DNA from: Geobacillus stearothermophilus ATCC 12980
GTDB lineage: Bacteria; Bacillota; Bacilli; Bacillales; Anoxybacillaceae
DNA: 64,000 bases
Assembly (NCBI RefSeq): GCF_030369615.1
Contig: NZ_CP128494.1
Coordinates: 964,001-1,028,000 of the forward strand
Reading direction: 5' to 3'
The notes under the pieces are model-generated. The model had not been told where the DNA came from, ran no database searches, and saw only the letters and a list, made by a program, of their open reading frames with translations. Below are positions 51,410-60,036 of this stretch, piece after piece (the first letter of the stretch is position 1; the number at the start of each line of letters is the position of its first letter). Position numbers and translations under genes: made by a program.

Positions 51410-51424
51410 AATTAGCAGAAACTG
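51410..51424 (+). promoter_or_regulatory. Candidate CodY box before flgB
   Basis: AATTAGCAGAAACTG matches 11 of 15 positions of the CodY consensus AATTTTCWGAAAATT. It overlaps the predicted fla/che transcription start. In B. subtilis CodY represses fla/che. Confidence 0.45.
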
Positions 51425-51454
51425 TCGAAAAATAGGAGAAAAGAGGGGATTCCA

Positions 51455-51844
51455 TTGGCGCTCTTTTCAGCGACGATCGGTTGGCTTGAACAAGGGCTTC
51501 GCTACGCTGCGCTTCGCCAACAGGCGATCGCCGACAACATCGCCAACGCCGATACGCCGGGCTATAAGGCGAAAGATGTGCGCTTTCAGGCGGAGCTTGA
51601 CCGGGCGCTTGCCCTTGAGGCCAAACGGACGGATCCGCGCCATTTTCCGTTTCGAAACGAACAGAATGGAAAAATTGTCGTGACGACCAATGCCAGCATC
51701 AGTTACAATCATAATGGAAACAGTGTCGATATCGACCAAGAAATGTCGAAATTGGCAGGAAACCAAATTTATTATAACGCTCTGATTGAGCGGTTAAACG
51801 GCAAATTCAATACGCTAAAGACGGTGATCAAAGGAGGAAAATAG
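51455..51844 (+). CDS. flgB: Flagellar proximal rod protein FlgB
   Basis: A 129-residue rod protein. It has the rod/hook family motif ALRQQAIADNIANADTPGYK and a C-terminal VDIDQEMSKLAGNQIYYNAL. The start is a TTG at 51455, six bases after GAGGGG. First gene of the fla/che operon. Confidence 0.95.
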   Translation: MALFSATIGWLEQGLRYAALRQQAIADNIANADTPGYKAKDVRFQAELDRALALEAKRTDPRHFPFRNEQNGKIVVTTNASISYNHNGNSVDIDQEMSKLAGNQIYYNALIERLNGKFNTLKTVIKGGK

Positions 51845-51847
51845 GCT

Positions 51848-52300
51848 GTGTCCGTGTTTCAAAGCTTAAACATTTCGGCGTCGGCGCTCACCGCTCAGCG
51901 GCTGCGCATGGACGTGATTTCTTCCAACATCGCCAACGCTGATACGACGCGGGCCCGCTTCGTCAATGGCGAATGGGAGCCGTACCGACGCAAAATGGTC
52001 ATCATCGAACCGCAGAGCGGGGCGTTTTCGGGCTATTTGCAGGCCGCCCTCGGACGTGCTGAAGCTGTCGGCAACGGCGTTCGGGTGCACGAAATTGCTG
52101 ACGATCCGGCTCCGTTTAAACTCGTCTACGACCCGGACCATCCGGATGCGGGCGCAGATGGCTACGTTCGCCTGCCAAACGTCGAACCGCTCAAAGAAAT
52201 GGTCGATTTGATCGGTGCGACGCGCTCGTATGAGGCGAATGTCACCGCGCTGAACGCTTCAAAAGGGATGCTCATGAAGGCGCTTGAAATCGGGAAATAA
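51848..52300 (+). CDS. flgC: Flagellar rod protein FlgC
   Basis: A 150-residue rod protein. The N-terminal motif ISASALTAQRLRMDVISSNI with ANADTTRA and the C-terminal RSYEANVTALNASKGMLMKA are typical. The start is a GTG at 51848 after AAAGGAGG; a second GTG at 51854 is possible. It follows flgB by three bases. Confidence 0.95.
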   Translation: MSVFQSLNISASALTAQRLRMDVISSNIANADTTRARFVNGEWEPYRRKMVIIEPQSGAFSGYLQAALGRAEAVGNGVRVHEIADDPAPFKLVYDPDHPDAGADGYVRLPNVEPLKEMVDLIGATRSYEANVTALNASKGMLMKALEIGK

Positions 52301-52321
52301 GCCGAAGAGGAGGAATGACAA

Positions 52322-52618
52322 ATGGTTGATGGAGTGAGCCGCATCGGGCTGGCGCCGGCGGCCGCCGCTTCAAGCCCGGTGAAGCCGGCAGCGGTGCAAA
52401 AGCAGTTCGCCTCCTTTTTCAAAGAAGCGCTCAACAATGTCAATAACGCACAAATCGAGGCAGATGCGCTGACAGAAAAGCTTGTCCGTGGGGAAAACGT
52501 CCAATTGCATGATGTGATGATCGCGTCGCAAAAGGCAAGCATCGCGCTGCAACTGACGATCGAAATCCGTAACAAAGCGGTTGAGGCGTACCAGGAAATG
52601 ATGCGCATGCCGTTGTAG
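52322..52618 (+). CDS. fliE: Flagellar hook-basal body protein FliE
   Basis: A 98-residue adaptor between the MS ring and rod. The C-terminal region has FFKEALNNVNNAQIEADALT and DVMIASQKASIALQLTIEIR, diagnostic for FliE, ending in AYQEMMRMPL. GAGGAGGAATG precedes the ATG. An 84-base gap with a hairpin follows. Confidence 0.95.
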   Translation: MVDGVSRIGLAPAAAASSPVKPAAVQKQFASFFKEALNNVNNAQIEADALTEKLVRGENVQLHDVMIASQKASIALQLTIEIRNKAVEAYQEMMRMPL

Positions 52619-52634
52619 ACAGCAAGGGACGATA

Positions 52635-52680
52635 CATACAGAGCCCGCCATGGCCGAACGGTGGCCGCGGCGGCTGTATG
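52635..52680 (+). repeat. Inverted repeat in the fliE-fliF gap
   Basis: Outer arms CATACAG and CTGTATG pair perfectly; the GC-rich inside can pair further (GCCA/TGGC and CC/GG). No T-run follows, so it is not a normal terminator. Confidence 0.5.
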
Positions 52681-52702
52681 GCTGGATGATCGGGGGAATC
52701 GT

Positions 52703-54295
52703 ATGAGCAACAAGTGGAAAGAGTGGTGGGGCCGGGCCCGTTTGTTTTGGCAAGAGCGGACGAAAAAACAGAAATGGCTTGCCGCCGGAGGCGCGGCTAC
52801 GGTCCTTTTGATCCTTGGCCTCGGTATTTTTTTCGCCTTCAGGACGGAAATGGTGCCTCTATACAGCGATTTGACGCCGCAAGAAGCCGGACAAATCAAG
52901 GCGACGCTGGATCAGCGCGGTGTTCCCGCCGAAGTGACGGATGGCGGCACGACAATTAAAGTGCCGAAAGAGCAAGTGGATGCGCTGAAAGTCGAGCTGG
53001 CCGCCGAGGGCATTCCGAACAGCGGGGTTATTGATTATTCGTTTTTCGGCCAAAACGCGAGCTTCGGCATGACCGACAACGAGTTTAATATGGTGAAACT
53101 GAAGGCGATGCAAACGGAGCTCGCCAACTTAATCAAAACGATCGACGGCGTCGAGGACGCGAAAGTGATGATTAATCTTCCGCAGCCGAGCGTATTCGTT
53201 TCCGATGAAAAGGGGGAAGCCTCGGCTTCGATCGTGCTGAAGACGAAGCCGGGCTATGAATTCAGCGACGAGCAAATTCGGGCTTTGTATCATCTCGTCG
53301 CCAAAAGTGTTCCCCACCTCTCTACAGATAATATCGTCATTATGAACCAGTTTTTTGAGTATTTCGATTTGAAAAATGAAAACAAAAATTCGACAGCGGC
53401 GGCATTCACTGAGCAGCAACAGATCAAACGACAAATCGAACGCGACATTCAACGGCAAGTCCAGCGAATGCTCGGCACGATGATGGGGCAGGACAAAGTC
53501 GTTGTCTCGGTGACGGCCGACATCGACTTTACACAGGAAAAGCGAGAGGAGCAGTTGGTCGCTCCGGTGGACGAAAAGAACAATGAAGGCATTGCCGTCA
53601 GCGTCCAGCGCATTAAAGAGACGTACTCGGGAAGCGGTGCGCCGCCGGGCGGCACGGCCGGAACGGGGACGAATGAAGTGCCGGGCTACCAAGGAGCAAA
53701 CGGCGGAACGAACGGAAACTATGAGCGGACCGAAGAAACGATCAACAATGAGGTCAACAAAATTAAAAAACAAATCGTAGAAAGCCCGTATAAAATTCGC
53801 GATCTAGGCATTCAAGTGATGGTCGAGCCGCCAAATCCGGATGATCCGAATTCATTGCCGACGGAAACGGTCAATGACATTCAAAAACTATTAGGGACGA
53901 TTGTCCGGACGTCGATTGACAAAGAAGAAGCGCAGGCGCTGACCGACCAGGATGTCAATAGCCGCGTCGTCGTCTCGGTGCAAAAGCTCAACGGCAAACC
54001 GGCATTCACCGAACCGGCGCCGGTTCAGCCGGCGTGGCGGTGGTACGCGGCCGGCGGAGGCGCGCTATTGCTCATTGCCCTACTGCTCTTCTTCTGGCTG
54101 CGCCGCCGCCGTGAAGATGAAGAAGAAGAAGAGGAGGAGGAGCTCGCATTCGCCCCGCCGCTTCCGGTCGAGCCGGATTTGCCGGAGCCGCCGGAGACGG
54201 AGGCGGTGCTGCGCCGTCGGCAGCTGGAGCGGTTGGCGAAAGAAAAACCGGATGAGTTTGCCAAACTATTGAAAACATGGCTATCGGAAGAGTAG
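52703..54295 (+). CDS. fliF: Flagellar MS-ring protein FliF
   Basis: A 530-residue membrane ring protein. Two membrane helices are seen, about 28-50 (WLAAGGAATVLLILGLGIFF) and about 450-470 (AAGGGALLLIALLLFFWLRR). The ring domains contain YSDLTPQEAGQIKATLDQRG, EGIPNSGVIDYSFF and VSVTADIDF. The acidic C-terminus (EEEEEEEL) leads to the FliG-binding tail. The ATG at 52703 follows GGGGGAATC. Confidence 0.95.
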   Translation: MSNKWKEWWGRARLFWQERTKKQKWLAAGGAATVLLILGLGIFFAFRTEMVPLYSDLTPQEAGQIKATLDQRGVPAEVTDGGTTIKVPKEQVDALKVELAAEGIPNSGVIDYSFFGQNASFGMTDNEFNMVKLKAMQTELANLIKTIDGVEDAKVMINLPQPSVFVSDEKGEASASIVLKTKPGYEFSDEQIRALYHLVAKSVPHLSTDNIVIMNQFFEYFDLKNENKNSTAAAFTEQQQIKRQIERDIQRQVQRMLGTMMGQDKVVVSVTADIDFTQEKREEQLVAPVDEKNNEGIAVSVQRIKETYSGSGAPPGGTAGTGTNEVPGYQGANGGTNGNYERTEETINNEVNKIKKQIVESPYKIRDLGIQVMVEPPNPDDPNSLPTETVNDIQKLLGTIVRTSIDKEEAQALTDQDVNSRVVVSVQKLNGKPAFTEPAPVQPAWRWYAAGGGALLLIALLLFFWLRRRREDEEEEEEEELAFAPPLPVEPDLPEPPETEAVLRRRQLERLAKEKPDEFAKLLKTWLSEE

Positions 54296-54307
54296 GAGGA
54301 GCGGCGT

Positions 54308-55327
54308 ATGGCAAAACGCGATCGGAAAGGCGGGCTGACGGGCAGGCAAAAGGCAGCCATTTTGCTCATTTCCCTCGGCCCGGACGTATCGGCCTCCATC
54401 TATAAACATTTATCCGAAGAAGACATTGAAAAGCTGACGCTCGAAATTTCCAACGTCCGCCAAGTGGCGGCCGAGCAAAAAGAGGAAGTGCTTGAGGAAT
54501 TCCGGCAGCTCGCTTTGGCGCAGGATTACATCGCCCAAGGCGGCATCGCCTACGCGAAAGAAGTGTTGGAAAAAGCGCTCGGCCCGGACAAGGCGATGAA
54601 CATTATCAACCGTCTGACATCAGCGCTTATGGTGCGGCCGTTTGATTTCGCCCGCAAAGCCGACCCGATGCAGCTGTTAAACTTTATTCAGCATGAGCAT
54701 CCGCAAACGATCGCTCTCATTCTTTCGTATTTAGACCCGGCGCAGGCGGGGCAGATTTTATCAGCGCTGCCGCAAGAGATGCAGGCCGATGTGGCCAGGC
54801 GCATCGCGCTTATGGACAGCACGTCGCCGGAGATCATTAGCGAAGTCGAGCAAATTTTGGAGCGGCGGCTGTCGGCGACAGTGATGCAAGATTACACGCA
54901 AACCGGCGGCATTGAGGCGGTCGTCGAAGTGCTGAACCAAGTCGACCGAAGCACGGAGCGGACGATTTTAGAGGCTTTGGAAATTCAAGACCCCGAGCTT
55001 GCGGAAGAAATTAAAAAGCGGATGTTTGTGTTTGAAGACATCGTTACGCTCGACAATCGCGCCATTCAACGCGTCATCCGCGAAGTGGATAACAATGACC
55101 TTATGCTGGCGCTTAAGGTGGCGAGTGATGAAGTGAAAGAAATTGTCTTCCGCAACATGTCAACAAGAATGGCCGAGACGTTCAAAGAAGAAATGGAATA
55201 TATGGGCCCGGTCCGGCTGCGTGATGTGGAAGAAGCGCAATCGCGCATTGTCGCCATTATCCGCCGTCTCGAGGAAGCCGGGGAAATCGTCATCGCCCGC
55301 GGGGGAGGAGATGATATTATTGTCTAG
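54308..55327 (+). CDS. fliG: Flagellar motor switch protein FliG
   Basis: A 339-residue rotor protein interacting with MotA. It has TGRQKAAILLISLGPDVSAS, EHPQTIALILSYLDPAQAG, the C-terminal torque region with EDIVTLDNRAIQRVIREVDN and LRDVEEAQSRIVAIIRRLEE. GGAGGAGCGG precedes the ATG. The stop overlaps the fliH start region. Confidence 0.97.
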   Translation: MAKRDRKGGLTGRQKAAILLISLGPDVSASIYKHLSEEDIEKLTLEISNVRQVAAEQKEEVLEEFRQLALAQDYIAQGGIAYAKEVLEKALGPDKAMNIINRLTSALMVRPFDFARKADPMQLLNFIQHEHPQTIALILSYLDPAQAGQILSALPQEMQADVARRIALMDSTSPEIISEVEQILERRLSATVMQDYTQTGGIEAVVEVLNQVDRSTERTILEALEIQDPELAEEIKKRMFVFEDIVTLDNRAIQRVIREVDNNDLMLALKVASDEVKEIVFRNMSTRMAETFKEEMEYMGPVRLRDVEEAQSRIVAIIRRLEEAGEIVIARGGGDDIIV

Positions 55328-56090
55328 CGTCATTAAAGCGCCGGCATTGGCCGGGCGCGCCGGCAAAAAGACGATCGCTGTGCAGCGCTGCATTTTCGAT
55401 GTTCCGCCTTCGAACGAGGATCGGCAAAAGGAAATCGAGGCGATTTCCGCCGCCAAAGAAGAGGCGGCCGCGCTTCGCCGCCAAGCCGAGCAATATTGCG
55501 AGACGGTGCGCGAACAGCTGGCCCGTGAACGGGAGCAATGGGAGCACGAGAAAGACCGGCTTAGGCAGGAAGCGCGCGCCCAAGGGTACGAAGACGGCTA
55601 CGCCGCCGGGCGCGAGGCGGCGCTTCGCGAACACCGCGAATGGATCGACCAAGCCCGCCGCTTGGCGGAGCGGATGAATCACGAATTTTATGCGAAGGTC
55701 GAGGCGGCGGATGAGATGATGCTCGAAGTGGCGCTGAAAGCGGCGGAACGCATCATCGGCGCCACGCTCGAGCGAGACCGGAGCGCGTTTTTGCCGCTTG
55801 TGCGCCAAGTGCTGCAGGAAGTGCGGCGACAAACGGAAGTGTCCGTTTACGTGCATCCGGGTTGTTATGAGACGGTAGCCGAACAGCAAGAATTGTTGAA
55901 ATCGCTATTTCCGCACCGTGTCGATTTGTTCATCTATCCGGATGAGGCGTTGCCGGAATACGGTTGTCTCGTGGAAACGCCGTTCGGCCGCATCGATGCC
56001 AGCGTAGACATGCAACTTGAACGGCTGCGCGAAGCGCTCTACAGACGGCTGAAGGAGGGAATGTCCTCTGAACTGGCAGGCGCTTCTTGA
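55311..56090 (+). CDS. fliH: Flagellar assembly protein FliH
   Basis: A 259-residue regulator of the export ATPase FliI. A long charged coiled coil (about 45-130, with the glycine-repeat-like YEDGYAAGREAAL) precedes a C-terminal domain with ALKAAERIIGATLERDR and VHPGCYETVAEQQELL. The ATG at 55311 is close to the ribosome site GGGGGAGG; a TTG at 55320 is better spaced. Either start overlaps the end of fliG. The end overlaps fliI by 23 bases. Confidence 0.9.
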   Translation: MILLSSVIKAPALAGRAGKKTIAVQRCIFDVPPSNEDRQKEIEAISAAKEEAAALRRQAEQYCETVREQLAREREQWEHEKDRLRQEARAQGYEDGYAAGREAALREHREWIDQARRLAERMNHEFYAKVEAADEMMLEVALKAAERIIGATLERDRSAFLPLVRQVLQEVRRQTEVSVYVHPGCYETVAEQQELLKSLFPHRVDLFIYPDEALPEYGCLVETPFGRIDASVDMQLERLREALYRRLKEGMSSELAGAS

Positions 56091-57375
56091 GGACATCGCC
56101 ACCGTCGATTTGTACAAACGATTCGGCAAAGTATCGCGCGTCGTTGGGCTCATGACCGAATCGAAAGGTCCGGGCAGCTCGATCGGCGACCTTTGCTACA
56201 TTCATGAAACGAGTGGCCGGAAAATTCCGGCGGAAGTCGTCGGCTTTCACGAGCACCACGTCTTGCTCATGCCGTTTTCCGCCATGACGCATATCGCCCC
56301 CGGCTGTTTGGTGGAAGCGACCGGCAAGCCGCTCGAAGTGTATGTGGGCGATGCGCTCATCGGCATGGTTCTTGATCCGCTCGGCCAACCGTTGGACGGT
56401 GCCCCACTGCCGCCCGGGCTGAAGCCTGTGTCGGTCGACCGCGATCCGCCCAATCCGCTCACCCGGCCGCCGATCGCCGAGCCGATTGAAGTCGGCGTGC
56501 GCGTCATCGACAGTCTGCTGGCGGTCGGGAAAGGGCAACGGGTCGGCATTTTTGCTGGTTCCGGCGTCGGCAAGAGCACGCTCATGGGAATGATCGCCCG
56601 CCGCACATCGGCTGACGTGAACGTTATCGCCTTAATCGGCGAGCGGGGGCGCGAAGTGCGCGAATTTTTAGAGCGCGATCTTGGGCCGGAAGGATTGGCC
56701 CGTTCCGTCGTCGTTGTCGCCACCTCGGACCAACCGGCGCTCATGCGTGTCAAAGGGGCGTACACCGCGACAGCGATCGCCGAATATTTCCGCGACCAAG
56801 GGGCGGATGTCATGCTGATGATGGATTCGGTCACCCGCGTCGCGATGGCGCAGCGGGAGATCGGGTTGGCTGTCGGCGAGCCGCCGACTACAAAGGGCTA
56901 TACCCCGTCGGTATTCGCCTTGCTCCCGAAGCTGCTCGAGCGGGCCGGGACGAGCGACTCAGGCACCATTACCGCGTTTTATACGGTGCTCGTTGACGGC
57001 GACGATATGAACGAGCCGATTGCCGATGCGGTGCGCGGCATTTTGGACGGCCATTTTGTGTTGGAACGCCAGCTCGCGAATAAAGGCCAGTACCCGGCCA
57101 TTAACGTGCTGAAAAGCGTCAGCCGCGTCATGCCTCATATTATCAGCGCTGAGCACCGCGAAGCAGCGAACCGTTTCCGCCGTCTCCTTTCCACTTATAT
57201 CGATTCGGAGGATTTGATTCAAATAGGGGCGTACAAGCGGGGGGCATCGCGAGAAATTGATGAGGCGATTGAACGTTATCCGCAAATGATGGCGTTTTGC
57301 CGCCAAGAAATAGAGGAAAAGGCGACGCGCGCCGAAAGCATTGATGCCCTTTTCCGTCTCATTTCGCCGCCATGA
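56068..57375 (+). CDS. fliI: Flagellum-specific ATP synthase FliI
   Basis: A 435-residue export ATPase related to F1-beta. It has the P-loop GIFAGSGVGKSTLMGMIAR, LIGERGREVREFLERDLG, MDSVTRVAMAQREIGLAVGE and the C-terminal EDLIQIGAYKRGASREIDEA. The start is called at CTG 56068, eight bases after GGAGGG: the reading frame upstream (NWQALLEDIATVDLYKRFGK) aligns with the B. subtilis N-terminus at equal length. A TTG at 56110 would remove 14 conserved residues and has no ribosome site. Confidence 0.93.
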   Translation: MNWQALLEDIATVDLYKRFGKVSRVVGLMTESKGPGSSIGDLCYIHETSGRKIPAEVVGFHEHHVLLMPFSAMTHIAPGCLVEATGKPLEVYVGDALIGMVLDPLGQPLDGAPLPPGLKPVSVDRDPPNPLTRPPIAEPIEVGVRVIDSLLAVGKGQRVGIFAGSGVGKSTLMGMIARRTSADVNVIALIGERGREVREFLERDLGPEGLARSVVVVATSDQPALMRVKGAYTATAIAEYFRDQGADVMLMMDSVTRVAMAQREIGLAVGEPPTTKGYTPSVFALLPKLLERAGTSDSGTITAFYTVLVDGDDMNEPIADAVRGILDGHFVLERQLANKGQYPAINVLKSVSRVMPHIISAEHREAANRFRRLLSTYIDSEDLIQIGAYKRGASREIDEAIERYPQMMAFCRQEIEEKATRAESIDALFRLISPP

Positions 57376-57413
57376 CGGGGGCACAGCGTTAAGAGGGGGA
57401 AGGGTGATCCACA

Positions 57414-57860
57414 ATGATGTCGACATTTCGGCTGCAAAAACTATGGACGATGAAGGAAAAAGAAAAGCAAGCAGCGCTGGCTGAATACGAAGAAGCGGTG
57501 CACAAGTTTGAGCAGGCGGCCGAGGCGCTGTACAAGTTGCTCAAGGAAAAAGAACGATGCGAGGCGGAAAGGGACAGGCGGCTGCAAGATGGCCTCGCTG
57601 TCGGGGCCATTCGCCATACGCTGCAGTATCTCGCCAGTTTGCAACAAACCATTGATCACTATCAGCTCATCGTCATGCGGGCGCGCGAGCAAATGCAGTG
57701 CCGGCACCAGCGCCTCATTGAGCTCAATATTGAAGTGAAAAAGTATGAGAAAATGCAGGAGCGCGTGCGGCGGTGGACAGAGCAGCGCGAAAAAGAGGCC
57801 GAAAGCCGTTTGCTCGATGAAATAGCCGTTCAGCGCTTTGTGCGGCAAGGAGAGTTATAG
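57414..57860 (+). CDS. fliJ: Flagellar export chaperone FliJ
   Basis: A 148-residue coiled-coil protein that helps FliI and the export gate. It starts MMSTFRLQKLWTMKEKEKQ and keeps the family pattern of two long helices with LAEYEEAVHKFEQAAEALYK and NIEVKKYEKMQERV. GGAAGGGTG precedes the ATG. It ends where ylxF begins. Confidence 0.92.
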   Translation: MMSTFRLQKLWTMKEKEKQAALAEYEEAVHKFEQAAEALYKLLKEKERCEAERDRRLQDGLAVGAIRHTLQYLASLQQTIDHYQLIVMRAREQMQCRHQRLIELNIEVKKYEKMQERVRRWTEQREKEAESRLLDEIAVQRFVRQGEL

Positions 57861-58463
57861 ATGGCGGGCAGCAAACTTCAGCAGGAAGAAACGGCAAGCC
57901 GGTGGCAATGGATGTTGTTCGTCGTTGTCGTCCCGAGCCTCTTTGCGGCTTTCTTCCTCTTGCTGATTGCAAAGGCGGCCGGCATTGATGCGGTGAAGGC
58001 GAAACAATGGGTGGACAGCGTGCCATTCGTCGCCGAATGGTTTGATTGGAAGAAGAAAGAAAAGACGCTGGCCAACACGATCGAGACGCAACAGCAGACG
58101 ATCAAGCGGCAAAACCAAACGATCGCCAAGCAAAAAAAGTAAATTGAGCAGCTAAAAAGCGAATTGGCGGCAAAAGACGAGGAAATTGCCCGGCTGTCGA
58201 CGCAGCAACAGCTGCCGACCCAGCAGGAAAAAGGCGGCGGACAAGCGTCTGCGGTGGATGTCATCAGCATGTACGACGCCATGTCAGACAAGCAGGCCGC
58301 GGCTATTTTAGCCAAGCTGCCGGAGGATGAAGCGCTTGAGGTGCTGAGCCGGCTCGATAGCGACAAAGCCGCGGCTATTTTAGAACAAATGCCGGCCGAG
58401 CAGGCGGCGAACTTGCTTTCGTCATTGCATAAATGGGCAGGGAGAGAGGAGGGGGCTGAATGA
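57861..58463 (+). pseudogene. ylxF: ylxF (MotE/MgtE N-domain-like), interrupted by an in-frame stop
   Basis: A single reading frame of 200 codons plus its final stop, with one TAA at 58140-58142. The first part (93 residues) has a membrane helix at about 18-41 (MLFVVVVPSLFAAFFLLLIA) and the start of a coiled coil; the second part in the same frame carries the rest of the coiled coil and the MgtE-N-type repeats MYDAMSDKQAAAILAKLPED and KAAAILEQMPAEQAANLL. Heptad spacing of Ile/Leu continues across the stop with no shift, so a single substitution (for example CAA to TAA) is the simplest reason. A TTG at 58164 has no good ribosome site. Sequencing error or readthrough remain possible. Overlaps fliK by four bases. 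Confidence 0.88.
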
Positions 58464-59572
58464 AAGTGATGATCGCAGCAGTTGCACCGCAGCCAACGGG
58501 CGTGGAGCTGACAGCGAGAAAAGAGACAGCGGCTTCCAGCGCATTTGCGGCATTATTGGCGCAAAAGCAAACCGGGAAGCTGCCGGTTGAGGAGGGGATT
58601 GAACGGTCATCCCAGCCGGAAGGAAAGAAGCCGCGAATAACAGACGAATGGACAGAGCCGTTATGGCTGGCCGCTTCAGCTATGCACGTTGGCGCTGCCA
58701 ACGTTTTAAACGCCCCTCCGGCGGCTGCATACAATGATGGTGAAGCCTTGGCGGCTGATGGGGAAAGCGGAAGAGTTAACCAAGAAGGGGCTGGTGCAAA
58801 AGCGCTGGCAGCCGTTCCGTCTTTTTGGCTACAGACGGATGAAAATAGCGGGTTGGACAAAGCTGCTTGGCTGGAACAACAGGCCAAAGAAATGAACGGG
58901 CGTTTCGATGGCGAACACCAGCCGCCTTTCTCACAAATTTTGCCGCGAACCGAGGGAGCTAGAAAGGAAATGGCGGTGCATTCCAACGGTGAAAGCAGCT
59001 GGCTGGCGCCGCGAGTTTTATCTTCGATGTACGGGCCAGCCTCTTTACGGCAGCAGGAGGACGCTCGCCAGCTGCATAGTGTGCTCGTTTCGACAAACCT
59101 TGCCTCTTTGATTCCATTCGTCCCTGGCGGCCATGAGGCGGGGACGGTGGAAGCAGGGAAGGAAAGTTCGTTTGTCGAGCAAGTAGCCCGTGCATGGCAA
59201 TTCGGCCGATGGGTGAAGCTGCCAAACGGCGTTATGCAGCTTGTTATTCGCCTTCATCCGGAACATCTTGGAACGGTGACGGTGAAAATGGCGCAAGAAG
59301 GCGGAAAATTGACCGCCCGGCTGCTTGTGGCGACCGATGCGGCGGAAGAGTTGATCCGCAACCACTTGCCGCAGCTTGCTCAGCAGCTTGATGCGAGTTC
59401 CATCACGGTCGAAAAATGGACCGTTTGGTCGGATTATGACAGCTCCGCGATGCCGCCGTATTCCGGGAATCGCCAAGGAGGGCAGCAGCAGGGCGAATCG
59501 CGGCAAAAACAAAAGCGGGAGCCATCATCTTCCTTCCCGTTAGCGCTAGACGGGATCGAAGCTGACGCATAA
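58460..59572 (+). CDS. fliK: Flagellar hook-length control protein FliK
   Basis: A 370-residue protein. The N-terminal half is variable and low in complexity; the C-terminal Flg_hook domain (about 250-325) has QLVIRLHPEHLGTVTVKMA and ARLLVATDAAEELIRNHLPQ. FliK measures the hook and switches the export specificity via FlhB. A glutamine-rich tail (GNRQGGQQQGESRQKQKRE) follows. The ATG at 58460 overlaps the ylxF stop. Confidence 0.9.
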   Translation: MKVMIAAVAPQPTGVELTARKETAASSAFAALLAQKQTGKLPVEEGIERSSQPEGKKPRITDEWTEPLWLAASAMHVGAANVLNAPPAAAYNDGEALAADGESGRVNQEGAGAKALAAVPSFWLQTDENSGLDKAAWLEQQAKEMNGRFDGEHQPPFSQILPRTEGARKEMAVHSNGESSWLAPRVLSSMYGPASLRQQEDARQLHSVLVSTNLASLIPFVPGGHEAGTVEAGKESSFVEQVARAWQFGRWVKLPNGVMQLVIRLHPEHLGTVTVKMAQEGGKLTARLLVATDAAEELIRNHLPQLAQQLDASSITVEKWTVWSDYDSSAMPPYSGNRQGGQQQGESRQKQKREPSSSFPLALDGIEADA

Positions 59573-59590
59573 GGGGGAAAAAGAACGAGG

Positions 59591-60019
59591 ATGACAACGA
59601 ATGTGATTGATGGAAGCTTATGGATGGCAAACGCGGTTCAGCCGGAACGGAAAACGGGTAATCAAATTTTAGGAAAAGACGACTTTCTCAAAATTTTGCT
59701 CGCCCAGCTCGAAAACCAAGATCCGCTCAATCCGATGGAAGATAAAGACTTTATCGCGCAAATGGCGAGCTTCTCCTCGCTTGAGCAAATGATGAACATC
59801 GCCAATTTGATGCAGCAATGGATGCAAGCGTCAAGCCGCGATGCGCTTTTGCGCTATAGCGAATGGATCGGCAAAACGGTGCACTGGCAAGAAGGCGATG
59901 CAACGATGAGCGCGGTTGTCAAATCGGTGACGCAAAAAGACGGGAACATTGTTCTCGGGCTCGATAACGGATCGACGATTGCCGCTGACGCGGTGATGAC
60001 AGTCGAACAACACGAATAA
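59591..60019 (+). CDS. flgD: Flagellar hook assembly scaffold FlgD
   Basis: A 142-residue short FlgD, the hook cap. The conserved N-terminal part [40 protein letters not shown] is clear; the long C-terminal domains of enteric FlgD are absent, as in B. subtilis (YlxG). AAGGGGGAAAAAG precedes the ATG. Confidence 0.93.
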   Translation: MTTNVIDGSLWMANAVQPERKTGNQILGKDDFLKILLAQLENQDPLNPMEDKDFIAQMASFSSLEQMMNIANLMQQWMQASSRDALLRYSEWIGKTVHWQEGDATMSAVVKSVTQKDGNIVLGLDNGSTIAADAVMTVEQHE

Positions 60020-60036
60020 GAGGGGAGAGGGATCGA

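Noticed and set aside
58164..58463. A separate 99-residue gene with a TTG start
   Set aside because: It is in the same frame as the upstream ylxF part with an unbroken heptad pattern, and no Shine-Dalgarno precedes it; it is better seen as the second half of ylxF.
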